A stretch of 64,000 nucleotides of DNA, taken from assembly GCA_016719105.1 (NCBI GenBank), contig JADKAQ010000017.1, positions 62,001 through 126,000 on the forward strand, written 5' to 3'. The notes under the pieces are model-generated. The model worked only from the letters and a program-made list of their open reading frames with translations, was not told the origin of the DNA and searched no databases. The position numbers were made by a program, and so were the translations under genes. The stretch comes from Gemmatimonadota bacterium. GTDB lineage: Bacteria > Gemmatimonadota > Gemmatimonadetes > Gemmatimonadales > Gemmatimonadaceae. Below, piece by piece: positions 19,067 to 27,696 of the stretch. Position 1 is the first letter of the stretch, and every line of letters starts with the position of its first letter.

Positions 19067-19572
19067 GCAGCCCGCCCCACGGCAGGCCCCCCCCGGCGCG
19101 GGGCGCAAGGCCAGCGCGTCTCTGCACCCGTCCGTTTGGGGCTCTCCGGGCCAAGAGCTTGCGCCGGAGGCGCTGCCACGCCCTTTTTAGGGGTGTTGTT
19201 GTTGCAGCTTCCCGCATGGACCGCTCGCCCGCTGCAGGCAGACCGAGGCCACGGATCGATACCGTGCGGCCTCGCGGCCTGTGCACCGATCTCCGTATTC
19301 GCCCCGCCGTGTTCGAGCCGCGCTGTACGGCCGTTCGGTCGCGACGTGGTGTCCAAGGCATCCTGACCTCTACGCGCTGGCACGGGCGTCGCCCGGCGCC
19401 GTTGCGCGGTCAGGATTCGGGCAGGTGCGGGACGTGCTAACGGTGTGTTGGTGCAGCAAGGCGCGGGAGCATGGCGCGGCTGGCGGTTGTGCGATCGGCA
19501 ACGCGCGTGCGTGAACGGTGGGGTCAGGGGGAACGTGGCAATGGGGCTGGGATGGAGTGAGGGGATGAGACC
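19067..19572. other. 506-bp intergenic region, no gene seen
   Basis: I find no credible coding frame or tRNA here. The first 35 bases contain CGCCCC and GGGGCG arms around a C run and could terminate the GH3 transcript. A CCCTTTTTAGGGG element lies near 19181-19193. A ribosome site (purine-rich GGATGGAGTGAGGGGATGAG) immediately precedes the next GTG. The stretch is long for this genome and could hold a regulatory RNA, but nothing in it shows that. Confidence 0.4.
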
Positions 19573-20547
19573 GTGAGCGAGCTACGTACGCACTTGCAGC
19601 GCGCGCTGGATGGCGCGTTCGCCCTCGAGCGCGAGCTGTACACCAGCGATTCCACCCGCTCGTTCGTGGCGAACGACCTCGCGGGGGGGCGACAGGTCGT
19701 CCTGCGCCGGGTCGACGCCGAAGGGAGCACGCGCTCCTCGATCGAGCGATTCCTCCGCGAGGTGAAGCGCCTCGGGCGCCTGCAGCACCGGAACATCGTC
19801 CCCGTCTCCTCCGCCGGCGAACACGCGGGGGTGCTCTACTACACGATGCCGTTCATCGACGCGCCGACGCTGCGCGAACGGATGGCGACGGGGACGCCGG
19901 TCTCCCTGTCCGAGTCGATGCACGTGCTGCGCGATGTGGCCACCGCGATGGTCTACGCGCATGCGCAAGGCGTCGTCCACGGCGACCTGCGCCCCGAACG
20001 CGTCCTGGTGGCTGGTGGCACGACGATGCTCACCGACCTTGGCATCGTGCCGGCGATGGTCGGGTCGCGCCTGATGCCGCGCCAGTCGTTAGGGAGCCCT
20101 GCCTATCTCGCCCCCGAGCAGGTCGCGGGGGCGGTCGGCGACTCGCGCGCCGACCTGTACGCCTGGGGGGTGATGGCCTACGAGCTCGTCACCGGCGCAC
20201 ACCCTTTTGCGCGGCACACCACGCCGCAGGCCCTCCGGGACGCGCACCGTCTCCACGCGCCGGCGCCGATCGGTCGGGGCAACCCCTCGCTCCCCGCGGC
20301 GCTGGCGCGCGTGGTGATGCGATGCCTGGCGAAGGAACCGGACAAGCGCCCCCTGTCGGCGGCCGATCTCCTCGTCGCCCTGGACAACTCGGCGCGACCA
20401 CAGGCGACCCCCGTGGGGCTCATGACGACCGCGGAGTTGGCGACGGACACCCGCCCCTCGCGCAAGCGCGGGGGCTGGCTTGCGGTGGCGCTGTTGTGCG
20501 CATCCATTGCAGCAGCCGGGTGGTTCCTGCTGCAGCGCACGCGCTGA
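19573..20547 (+). CDS. Membrane-anchored Ser/Thr pseudokinase
   Basis: This 324-residue protein has the fold signals of a Hanks kinase but degenerate active-site residues. No glycine-rich loop is recognisable near residue 22. The ATP-anchoring Lys is Arg45 (VVLRRVD). The HRD triad is HGD (136-138). The metal-binding Asn is replaced in DLRPER (Arg143) and DFG is DLG (155-157). The activation-segment end APEQ and the C-lobe motifs (DLYAWGVMAYELVTG) are intact. One C-terminal helix (WLAVALLCASIAAAGWFLL) anchors it in the membrane. A scaffold or allosteric partner of another kinase is likely; the active-looking kinase at 15182 is a candidate. The GTG start has a good purine-rich ribosome site. 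Confidence 0.85.
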   Translation: MSELRTHLQRALDGAFALERELYTSDSTRSFVANDLAGGRQVVLRRVDAEGSTRSSIERFLREVKRLGRLQHRNIVPVSSAGEHAGVLYYTMPFIDAPTLRERMATGTPVSLSESMHVLRDVATAMVYAHAQGVVHGDLRPERVLVAGGTTMLTDLGIVPAMVGSRLMPRQSLGSPAYLAPEQVAGAVGDSRADLYAWGVMAYELVTGAHPFARHTTPQALRDAHRLHAPAPIGRGNPSLPAALARVVMRCLAKEPDKRPLSAADLLVALDNSARPQATPVGLMTTAELATDTRPSRKRGGWLAVALLCASIAAAGWFLLQRTR

Positions 20548-20634
20548 GCGGCTCCCCCACCCGCGTTGGTCACGCTCGCCCTCCCGCACCGGGGGGGCGC
20601 GTGACGTGCTTTTCCACCATCACGTGCCTCGTTC

Positions 20635-23139
20635 ATGTCCGCTTCCCCCGCGACCGCCCCGGTCGGCTCCGTTCCTTCGCACGCCCGCGTCGTCGTCATC
20701 GGCGGCGGCGTGATCGGCTGTTCGGTGGCCTATCACCTCGCGCACATGGGGTGCCGCGACGTCGTCCTCCTCGAGCGGCACCAGCTCACCGCCGGCACCA
20801 CGTGGCACTCCGCCGGGCTCATGGTGACGTTCGGCTCCACCTCCGAGACGTCGACCGAATTCCGGAAGTACACCCGCGACCTCTACGCCCGCCTCGAGGC
20901 GGAGACCGGCCTCTCGACCGGCTTCAAGCCCGTGGGCTTCATCGAGTGCGCCATCGATGCGGGGCGCCTGGAGGAGTACCGGCGCGTCTCCACCTTCAAC
21001 CGCTATTGCGGCATCGACGTCCAGGAGATCTCGGCCCGTGAGGTGCAATCACTCTTTCCCGTGGCCCGCACCGACGACATCCTGGCCGGCTTCTACGTGA
21101 AGGAGGACGGCCGCGTCAATCCGGTCGACGTGACGATGGCGCTCGCCGCCGGGGCGCGAATGCAGGGGGCGACGCTCCTCGAAGGCGTGGAAGCGACGGG
21201 GCTCCTCTCCGCCAACGGGGCGGTGACCGGCGTGCGCACGTCGGCCGGCGACATCACCTGCGAGATGGTGATCAACTGCGGTGGCGCGTGGGGGCGCGAA
21301 CTCGGGGTGCAGGCTGGCGTCAACGTCCCGCTGCAGGCCGCCGAGCACTACTACCTGCTCACCGAGGAGATCGAGGGGGTCTCCAAGTCGTGGCCGGTGC
21401 TCGAGGACCCCGCCTCGTACGGCTACTTCCGCGAGGAAGGGGGCGGGTTGATGATCGGCCTCTTCGAACCCGTCTGTGCACCATGGCGGATCGAGGGGAT
21501 GCCGACCGACTTCGCCTTCGGCGAGATCGCGCCCGATTGGGAGCGTGTGGGGGGCTACATCGAGACAGCGATGCAGCGCGTCCCGATCTCGCTCACCACC
21601 GGCGTGCGCAAGCTCTTCTGCGGCCCGGAGTCGTTCACCCCCGACCTCAAGCCGTGCCTGGGGGAGGCCCCCGAGCTCAGGAACTACTTCGTCGCCGCCG
21701 GACTGAACTCCATCGGCATCCTCACCGGCGGTGGGGTGGGGCGCGCGATGGCGCACTGGATGCTCAACGGACGCCCCGACTGCGACATGACCGGCTTCCA
21801 CCTCGACCGGTTGCATCGCTATCAGGCCAACCCCGAGTATCGGCGCACGCGCACCGTCGAGTCGTTAGGGCTCGTGTACCAGACGCACTACCCCAACCGG
21901 TCGATGACGACGGCACGCGGGGCCAAGCGCGCGGCGATCCACGATCGACTCGCGGCGCGCGGTGCCTGGTTCAAGGACGTGAGCGGATGGGAAGGGGCCG
22001 ACTGGTACACGGCGGATGGACGCCCCCCGGAGCCCGAGCCGCTCACCTTCGGCCGTCCCCGCTCCTGGGACAACTGGAAGGCGGAACACGACGCCTGCCG
22101 CACCGGCGTCATCCTGATGGACATGTCGTTCATGGCCAAGTTCCTCGTGCAGGGACGCGATGCCGGGCGCGTGCTCAACTGGATCTCGGCCAACGACGTG
22201 GATGGGGCGAGCGGGCGCACGACGTACACGCAGTGGCTCAACGAAGGCGGGACGCTGGAGGCCGACCTCACCGTCACCAAGCTCGAGCCGGGGTTCGCGG
22301 GCACGTCCGGCGAGCAGGCCTACATGGTGATTGCCTCCGATACGGCACACCGCCACGTGCTCACCTGGATCCGCCGCCATACCCCCGACGATGCGCACTG
22401 CATCGCCACCGACGTGACGAGCGCCTACGCGCAGATCAACGTCCAGGGGCCGCGTTCGCGTGAGCTGCTGCAGCGCCTGACGAGTGCCGATCTCTCCAAC
22501 GCGGCCTTCCCCTTCCGCGCGGCCCGCGACATCGACATCGGCTTTGCGCGCGTGCTGCTGGTGCGCATCACCTACCTCGGCGAGTTGGGGTACGAGCTGT
22601 ACATCCCGGCCGAACAGGCGGTGCACGTGTACGACCTGCTGGTCGAGGCGGGGCGTGACCTCGGGTTGCGGCACGCCGGCCTCAAGGCGCTCGCGTCGCT
22701 GCGCATGGAGAAGGGCTATCGCGACTACGGGCACGACATCGACAACACCGATTCCCCGCTCGAGGTAGGGCTCGGCTTCGCGCTCAACCTGCGCAAGCCT
22801 GGCGGCTTCCTGGGGAAGGACGCCGTGCTCGCCAAGAAGGCAGCCGGCATTCGCAAGCAGCTGGTGCAGATCCTGGTGAAGGATCCGGAGCCGCTCCTCT
22901 TTCACGCCGAGGTGGTGCGGCGCGACGGCGTGGAGATGGGATACGTGCGCGCCGCGTCGTACGGCCACACGCTGGGCGGCGCCGTCGGCCTGGCGATGAT
23001 CGAACGCGCCGACGCCACCATCGACCAGGCATGGCTCGACGCCGGACGCTGGGATGTGGAGATTGCAGGGCGCCGCTATCCGGCGGTGGCGTCGCTCGCG
23101 CCGTTGTACGATCCGGCGATGGCGCGCATCAAGGCGTAG
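20635..23139 (+). CDS. Dimethylglycine/sarcosine dehydrogenase-like FAD protein with aminomethyltransferase domain
   Basis: This 834-residue enzyme is likely to oxidise an N-methylated glycine and pass the one-carbon unit to tetrahydrofolate. The N-terminal DAO domain starts with the Rossmann motif VVVIGGGVIGCS and the TAGTTWHSAGL loop that in this family carries a covalent-flavin His. A FAO-M segment (~400-450) and GcvT N- and C-domains (~450-830) follow, with ELGYELYIP and the folate-site region. The order DAO-FAO_M-GCV_T-GCV_T_C is that of DMGDH and related bacterial oxidases. No glycine betaine genes lie beside it, so the substrate (dimethylglycine, sarcosine or another N-methyl amine) is left open. 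Confidence 0.9.
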   Translation: MSASPATAPVGSVPSHARVVVIGGGVIGCSVAYHLAHMGCRDVVLLERHQLTAGTTWHSAGLMVTFGSTSETSTEFRKYTRDLYARLEAETGLSTGFKPVGFIECAIDAGRLEEYRRVSTFNRYCGIDVQEISAREVQSLFPVARTDDILAGFYVKEDGRVNPVDVTMALAAGARMQGATLLEGVEATGLLSANGAVTGVRTSAGDITCEMVINCGGAWGRELGVQAGVNVPLQAAEHYYLLTEEIEGVSKSWPVLEDPASYGYFREEGGGLMIGLFEPVCAPWRIEGMPTDFAFGEIAPDWERVGGYIETAMQRVPISLTTGVRKLFCGPESFTPDLKPCLGEAPELRNYFVAAGLNSIGILTGGGVGRAMAHWMLNGRPDCDMTGFHLDRLHRYQANPEYRRTRTVESLGLVYQTHYPNRSMTTARGAKRAAIHDRLAARGAWFKDVSGWEGADWYTADGRPPEPEPLTFGRPRSWDNWKAEHDACRTGVILMDMSFMAKFLVQGRDAGRVLNWISANDVDGASGRTTYTQWLNEGGTLEADLTVTKLEPGFAGTSGEQAYMVIASDTAHRHVLTWIRRHTPDDAHCIATDVTSAYAQINVQGPRSRELLQRLTSADLSNAAFPFRAARDIDIGFARVLLVRITYLGELGYELYIPAEQAVHVYDLLVEAGRDLGLRHAGLKALASLRMEKGYRDYGHDIDNTDSPLEVGLGFALNLRKPGGFLGKDAVLAKKAAGIRKQLVQILVKDPEPLLFHAEVVRRDGVEMGYVRAASYGHTLGGAVGLAMIERADATIDQAWLDAGRWDVEIAGRRYPAVASLAPLYDPAMARIKA

Positions 23140-23191
23140 GCGATTCGACGTGGCATCTGACACTCACCCGTCCCACAGAGGCTCTGGTCCG

Positions 23192-24736
23192 ATGATTCCG
23201 ATCAGCGCGATGCGCGGCATTGGCGCGCTGTCCCTGGCGGTGCTGGCACTTGCACCTGTGCCGCTCACGGCGCAGGGGCGGGAGCCGTTTCCCGGGATGG
23301 ACCGCTACATCGAGCAGGCGTTGGCGACCTGGAAGGTGCCGGGGATCGGCCTGGCGATCGTGCGCAACGACTCGCTGATCTATGCGAAGGGGTACGGCGT
23401 GCGCGCGGTCGGCAAGCCCGAGCGCGTGGATGCGCAGACCATCTTCGCCATCGGCTCGTCGTCCAAGGCGTTCACGGCGGCATCGATCGCGATGCTCGTC
23501 GACGAGAAGAAGGTCTCCCTCGATGCGTCGCCCGCGACGTACCTCCCGGGCTTCCAGCTGTACGACCCGTATGCCACCCGCGAGCTCACCGTCCGCGACC
23601 TGCTGAGTCACCGCAGCGGGCTGGCGCGTGGGGAGCTGGCGTGGTACGGCTCAGGCTTCGACCGCGACGAGATCGTGCGCCGCGTGCGCTACCTCAAGCC
23701 GACGTGGTCGTTCCGCTCGCAGTTCGGCTACCAGAACATCATGTACATCACCGCTGGGCAGGTGGTGGCCAAGGTGTCGGGGAAGACGTGGGACGACTTC
23801 GTGCGCGAGCGCATCTTCGCCCCGCTGGGCATGACCGCGAGCACCACGACGATCCGCGGCCTCGAGTCGACGGCCGACGTGGCGCAGCCGCACGCCGAGA
23901 TCCGCGACACCGTGCGTGCGATTCCCTGGCGCAACATCGACAACGCCGGACCGGCAGGGTCGATCAACTCCAACGTCGTCGACATGGCGCAGTGGGTGCG
24001 CCTGTAGCTCGGGCGCGGGATGTATGGCACCCAGCGGCTCATCTCCGCGCGGCTGGTTGACGAGATGCACCAGGCGCACACGGTGATCCGCACCGACTCG
24101 GCGGCGCGGGCCAGCAATCCCGACACGCACTTGCAGGCGTACGGGCTTGGCTGGTTCCTGCAGGACTATCGCGGAAAGGTCCTCGTGCATCACGGGGGGA
24201 ACGTCGACGGCTTCACGGCGCTGGTCGCGATGATGCCCGAGGAGAAGTTCGGCGTCGTCCTGCTCACCAACATGAACGGGACGGGGTTGCCGAACGCGCT
24301 GATGCTCAAGCTCTTCGACCTCCAGCTCAAGGCGCCGGCGAAGGACTGGAGCGGCGAGGGCTACAAGCGGTTGGAGCAGGCGCGGGCCCGGGCGCAGGCG
24401 GCGCAGGGCCGCGCCGAGGCGCGCGTGGCCAACACCACGCCCACGCTGCCGTTGGCGTCGTACACGGGGACGTACACCGACTCGCTCTACGGCGACGTGG
24501 TGATTGCGGAAGCGAACGGCAAGTTGCAGCTGACGTTCGGCCCGACCTGGCGCGCGGAGCTCGAGCACTACCATTACGACGCCTTCCGCGCGCGGTTCGA
24601 CACGCCGGTCCTGCCGCCGGTGCCGGTCACCTTCCGCATCAACGGGGCGGGCAAGGTCGACGAGGTCCAGCTCGACATGGCAGGGGTGGCGGAGTTCCGC
24701 CGCACGCCGGCCCCTCCTGCTGGCGGAGGTCGTTAG
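23192..24736 (+). pseudogene. Exported serine hydrolase (beta-lactamase family) interrupted by an amber codon
   Basis: A 514-codon frame for an exported class C beta-lactamase-like hydrolase is cut after 271 residues by TAG at 24005-24007, with the same frame continuing to 24736. The leader (1-26, ending TAQG) is a signal peptide. Catalytic SSSK lies in IGSSSKAFTA, the Tyr in FGYQN, and the third motif HHGG lies beyond the stop. A C-terminal DUF3471-like domain (~400-510) closes the protein. In relatives the interrupted position usually carries an ordinary residue; CAG to TAG is a one-base change. It is either a recent nonsense mutation, a sequence error, or read through. Without read-through the product lacks HHGG and should be inactive. 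Confidence 0.87.
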
Positions 24737-24793
24737 GCGCGCACGCCGCGTGGCGGTGCCCGGTGGCGCGGGGGGCCGCCCGTACGACAGGAC

Positions 24794-25816
24794 CTAACGA
24801 GCCGTCGCCCCCGAGTCGGCCGCCACGCCAAGGCGCGCGCGCAGCGTCTCGAAGGCGGAGCCCTGCTCGCCCTGCTCGCCCTCCGCGATCTTGGCCGCGA
24901 CGAGCGAGCGCAACGTGGAACCGTCCGCGCCCGCGTGGTCGGCGGCGACCCCGTGGTCCAGCAGGAAGCGCGCCACGTCGTACTCCTGGATCTCCACCGC
25001 ATACATCGCCCCCGTCCATCCGCGGCGGTCGTCGCGCGTGGTCTCCAGCGCGGTGAAGTCGGCCCCGTGCTTGGCCAGCATCTCGAGCTTGGGGAGGGTG
25101 AGGTAGCTGGAGAAGTACAGCGGCTGCCCCTCGTAGTTGCGCATGTTGGGATCTGCCCCTGCCCCCAGCACGAGGTCGAGCAGGGGGAGCGTGTTGGGGC
25201 TGTTGCCGCCGAAGACGTAGGCGACCAGCAGGTGCGCATCGAGGTCGCCTTGGGAGAATTCCGGCTCGATGAGGTTGGGGAGCGGCTTTCCTCCGGCCTC
25301 GAGGAGCATCCGCACCGATGCCACGGCTTCCGGTGCGTCGTACGCCCCCGAGGCGTGTTCGATGGCGCGGCCGAGGATGGTGCGACCGCGCTTGCTGCGT
25401 GCGGTGAAGTCGATGGGGCCTTCGGCGATGATGCTGCGGACCGTGGCCGTGTCGTTCTTCTCGATGGCGCGCGCGAGGCGCGTGAGGCGGCGGTCGTTGA
25501 ACTTGCCGTACAACGCCTTGCCGGCGGCGAGGTCGAAGCCGCGCAGCGTTTTCTTTGCCGAGGTGACGAGGAAGAAGACCAGCGGGATCGCCATGATCCC
25601 GAATCCTGCCCAGAAGGCCGGGCGCGGCCCCCCGCGTTGCCCCCAAATGAAGAGAGCGGCCGCGACGAGGAGAATGGGGCCGAGGATGACCGCGAAGCCG
25701 CGCGCCATCCCTCGCCCGGCAGCGTCGTCGCCCATGTTCTTCGAGACGAAGAGTACGGCGACGAACAGGCCTTCGAGGGCGAGGAGGATCCACCCGGTGA
25801 TGACGGCGAGCTTCAT
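24794..25816 (-). CDS. Membrane protein with ankyrin repeats
   Basis: This 340-residue protein has three N-terminal hydrophobic helices (about 5-25, 35-57, 65-85), then a soluble domain (~100-320) with ankyrin-type helices, for example GRTILGRAIEHA, LLDLVLGAGADPNMRNYEG and DVARFLLDHGVAADHAGADG. The repeats are irregular and spaced by insertions. Ankyrin domains mediate protein binding, so a membrane-tethered interaction role is likely; the partner is unknown. A short EGEQGEQG repeat occurs near the C-terminus. It converges with the serine hydrolase (57 bp gap). A CATATT element about 25 bases upstream of the start could be its -10 box. Confidence 0.75.
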   Translation of the reverse strand: MKLAVITGWILLALEGLFVAVLFVSKNMGDDAAGRGMARGFAVILGPILLVAAALFIWGQRGGPRPAFWAGFGIMAIPLVFFLVTSAKKTLRGFDLAAGKALYGKFNDRRLTRLARAIEKNDTATVRSIIAEGPIDFTARSKRGRTILGRAIEHASGAYDAPEAVASVRMLLEAGGKPLPNLIEPEFSQGDLDAHLLVAYVFGGNSPNTLPLLDLVLGAGADPNMRNYEGQPLYFSSYLTLPKLEMLAKHGADFTALETTRDDRRGWTGAMYAVEIQEYDVARFLLDHGVAADHAGADGSTLRSLVAAKIAEGEQGEQGSAFETLRARLGVAADSGATAR

Positions 25817-25885
25817 GGAGAGGATGAGGGGGAGGCGGGGAATATGTCGCGAGGAACGCCCGCCCTCCACGTGTGCGCCCGGTTC

Positions 25886-26683
25886 CTACTTCCGCCCCCC
25901 CTTCCTGGGTGCGGGCGAGGGGCGCCCGGCGGCCGCGCGCACCAGCGTGGACGCGACCCCCGGTCCTTCGCCGGCCGGCGGTTCGGCGCCATACAGCGCG
26001 CGATACCAGAGGACCGAGATGAAGTGTGCGAGTGCGTCGTCGTCGCTGGCGACCTCCTCCACGAGGCGCGTGACGTCGGCCGCGCGTGCCGCGAACAGCC
26101 GGCGCGTGAGTTCGTCGACCATCCCACCCAGCGCGACGATCGTGAGCTCGATGTCGGCGCGCTCACCCTCGGCACTCGGGAATCGCCGCACGATCGAGTC
26201 GACGATGCGCCGGTTCCATCGGTCGCTCTCGCGGGCGAAGAGTGCCTTGAACGCCGGCTCATCCTCCGAGGCCTCGAGGAGGCAGCGCATCAACCCGGCG
26301 TTGGCCCGCGCCATGGTGACCCAGCGGCGGTTCGCCGCGAAGATCGTCTGGTACGGCGTCAGCGTCCCGCCATCGCGCGGCGCCGCCATGAACCGGTCGA
26401 GAAACTCGCCCAGTACGTCCATGGTGAGCGCCTGCTTGCCATCGAAGTAGCGATAGAGCACGGGGGCGGTGACCCCCGCGCGATCGCAGATGTCGGCCAC
26501 CTTGAGATGGCGGTAGCCGACCTCGTTGAGCAGCGCGACGGTCGCCAGCCGAATGCGATCGCGCGTGCGCTCGCCCTTGCGGCGCGGTCCGGCGTCGCGC
26601 TGCTGTTCGGCGACCCAGGCGTGAAACGACGCCGTCTCGGGCGGTGCTGCCACCAGCGCTTTAGCCAAAGCGCTTCGACGCAT
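25886..26683 (-). CDS. TetR family transcriptional regulator
   Basis: This is a 265-residue regulator. The DNA-binding domain (~38-85) reads TRDRIRLATVALLNEVGYRHLKVADICDRAG and then TAPVLYRYFDGKQAL, the standard TetR helix-turn-helix ending in YRYF. The ligand-binding half (~95-240) is unspecific, and the C-terminal tail is Arg/Lys/Pro rich. Start codon choice is open: ATG 26683 overlaps the end of the DJ-1 gene by 23 bases, while GTG 26653 would remove ten residues. The overlap and shared strand suggest co-transcription with, and perhaps control of, the DJ-1/PfpI gene upstream. Confidence 0.85.
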   Translation of the reverse strand: MRRSALAKALVAAPPETASFHAWVAEQQRDAGPRRKGERTRDRIRLATVALLNEVGYRHLKVADICDRAGVTAPVLYRYFDGKQALTMDVLGEFLDRFMAAPRDGGTLTPYQTIFAANRRWVTMARANAGLMRCLLEASEDEPAFKALFARESDRWNRRIVDSIVRRFPSAEGERADIELTIVALGGMVDELTRRLFAARAADVTRLVEEVASDDDALAHFISVLWYRALYGAEPPAGEGPGVASTLVRAAAGRPSPAPRKGGRK

Positions 26684-27560
26684 CGGTCGCCGCGGCGCGC
26701 ATCCCGCCCACCAGCGGTTCGTACATGCGCGACAACGCACCGGTCACGACCTTCCCCGCTTCCTTCGGCGTCCCGGCGCGGAACGGCGGGTTGGGATCGT
26801 ACTCCACATTGAGCATCTCGGCCTTGGCGTACGTCTCGCCCGTCAGGCGCGACGTGATGACGAAGGCGAGGTCGAGTCCCGCCGTCACACCGGCACCCGT
26901 GATGCGATTGCGATCCTCGACCACGCGTGACTTCACGGGCGTGGCGCCGAGCTGGGCGAGGATGTCGTGCGTGACCCAGTGGGTGGTGGCCTTGTAGCCG
27001 CGCAGCAGCCCGGCCGAGCCCAGGACCAACGATCCGGTGCAAACGCTGGTGATGAAGCGGGCCGTTTCGGCCTGCTTGCGCAGGAAGGCGTGCAGCTCCT
27101 GGTCGCGCATCATCGCCATCGTCCCGAGCCCGCCACCGGGGACGAAGATGACGTCCAGGTTCTCGGGGCAGTCGGCGAAGGTGACGTCGGGGAGGAGCTG
27201 CGCGTTGCGCCCGGTGGCGATCGGCGCCTTGGTCTTGCCGACGATGTGCACGTGCGTGTTGAGCAGGTCCTCGAAGATCGACTTGGGGCCGAGCAGGTCG
27301 AGCGGGAACATCCCGGGATAGGCGACCAGGGCGATGCGGCGCCACTTGGTGGGGACGATCTGCTCGCGAACCTTGGCATCACCCTGCGCCAGGTCGTCGA
27401 TGAAGCGCTGCATCGAGGCCATGGCGTCGCCCTGCTGCGGCACGAGCGAGGCCTCGGGCGACGCCGGCGTCGCGGCCGAGAGCGCGTCGGGCACGAGGGG
27501 CAGCGCGGCGAGCGAGGCGGCGGCGACGGCCAGCTGGCGACTGAAGTCTCGACGATCCAT
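26661..27560 (-). CDS. DJ-1/PfpI family protein with twin-arginine leader
   Basis: This 299-residue protein starts with MDRRDFSRQ, a twin-arginine type signal, followed by a hydrophobic stretch to about residue 32, so it is probably exported folded. The DJ-1/PfpI domain (~90-280) has the nucleophile elbow ITSVCTGSLVLGSAG with the reactive Cys and the upstream Glu region of LDLLGPKS. The closest recognised subgroup is the isocyanide hydratase/ThiJ-like one. The reaction is not determined. A strong ribosome site AGGAGAAGGG precedes the ATG. Its stop overlaps the start of the TetR gene. The 136-bp gap to the ATP-grasp gene upstream contains an AT-rich patch and a T6 run near 27598, unusual for this genome and a likely promoter or terminator. 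Confidence 0.85.
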   Translation of the reverse strand: MDRRDFSRQLAVAAASLAALPLVPDALSAATPASPEASLVPQQGDAMASMQRFIDDLAQGDAKVREQIVPTKWRRIALVAYPGMFPLDLLGPKSIFEDLLNTHVHIVGKTKAPIATGRNAQLLPDVTFADCPENLDVIFVPGGGLGTMAMMRDQELHAFLRKQAETARFITSVCTGSLVLGSAGLLRGYKATTHWVTHDILAQLGATPVKSRVVEDRNRITGAGVTAGLDLAFVITSRLTGETYAKAEMLNVEYDPNPPFRAGTPKEAGKVVTGALSRMYEPLVGGMRAAATDASKRFG

Positions 27561-27696
27561 CTCGTCCCTTCTCCTGGAAACGGGGGGGGGGAGGAAAAAA
27601 GCTAGTGGAGATTCACAAATAAGCACCTCCCTCCCCATTTCGCCAGCCGGGCGACCGGGCGTATCCCTGCGGTGCAGGGGCGCGCGTCGGCCGGCG

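Noticed and set aside
24005..24007. Pyrrolysine or selenocysteine-like recoding at the amber codon
   Set aside because: No pylT/pylS genes or stem-loop were seen in the window and the position is not catalytic. Mutation or error is simpler.
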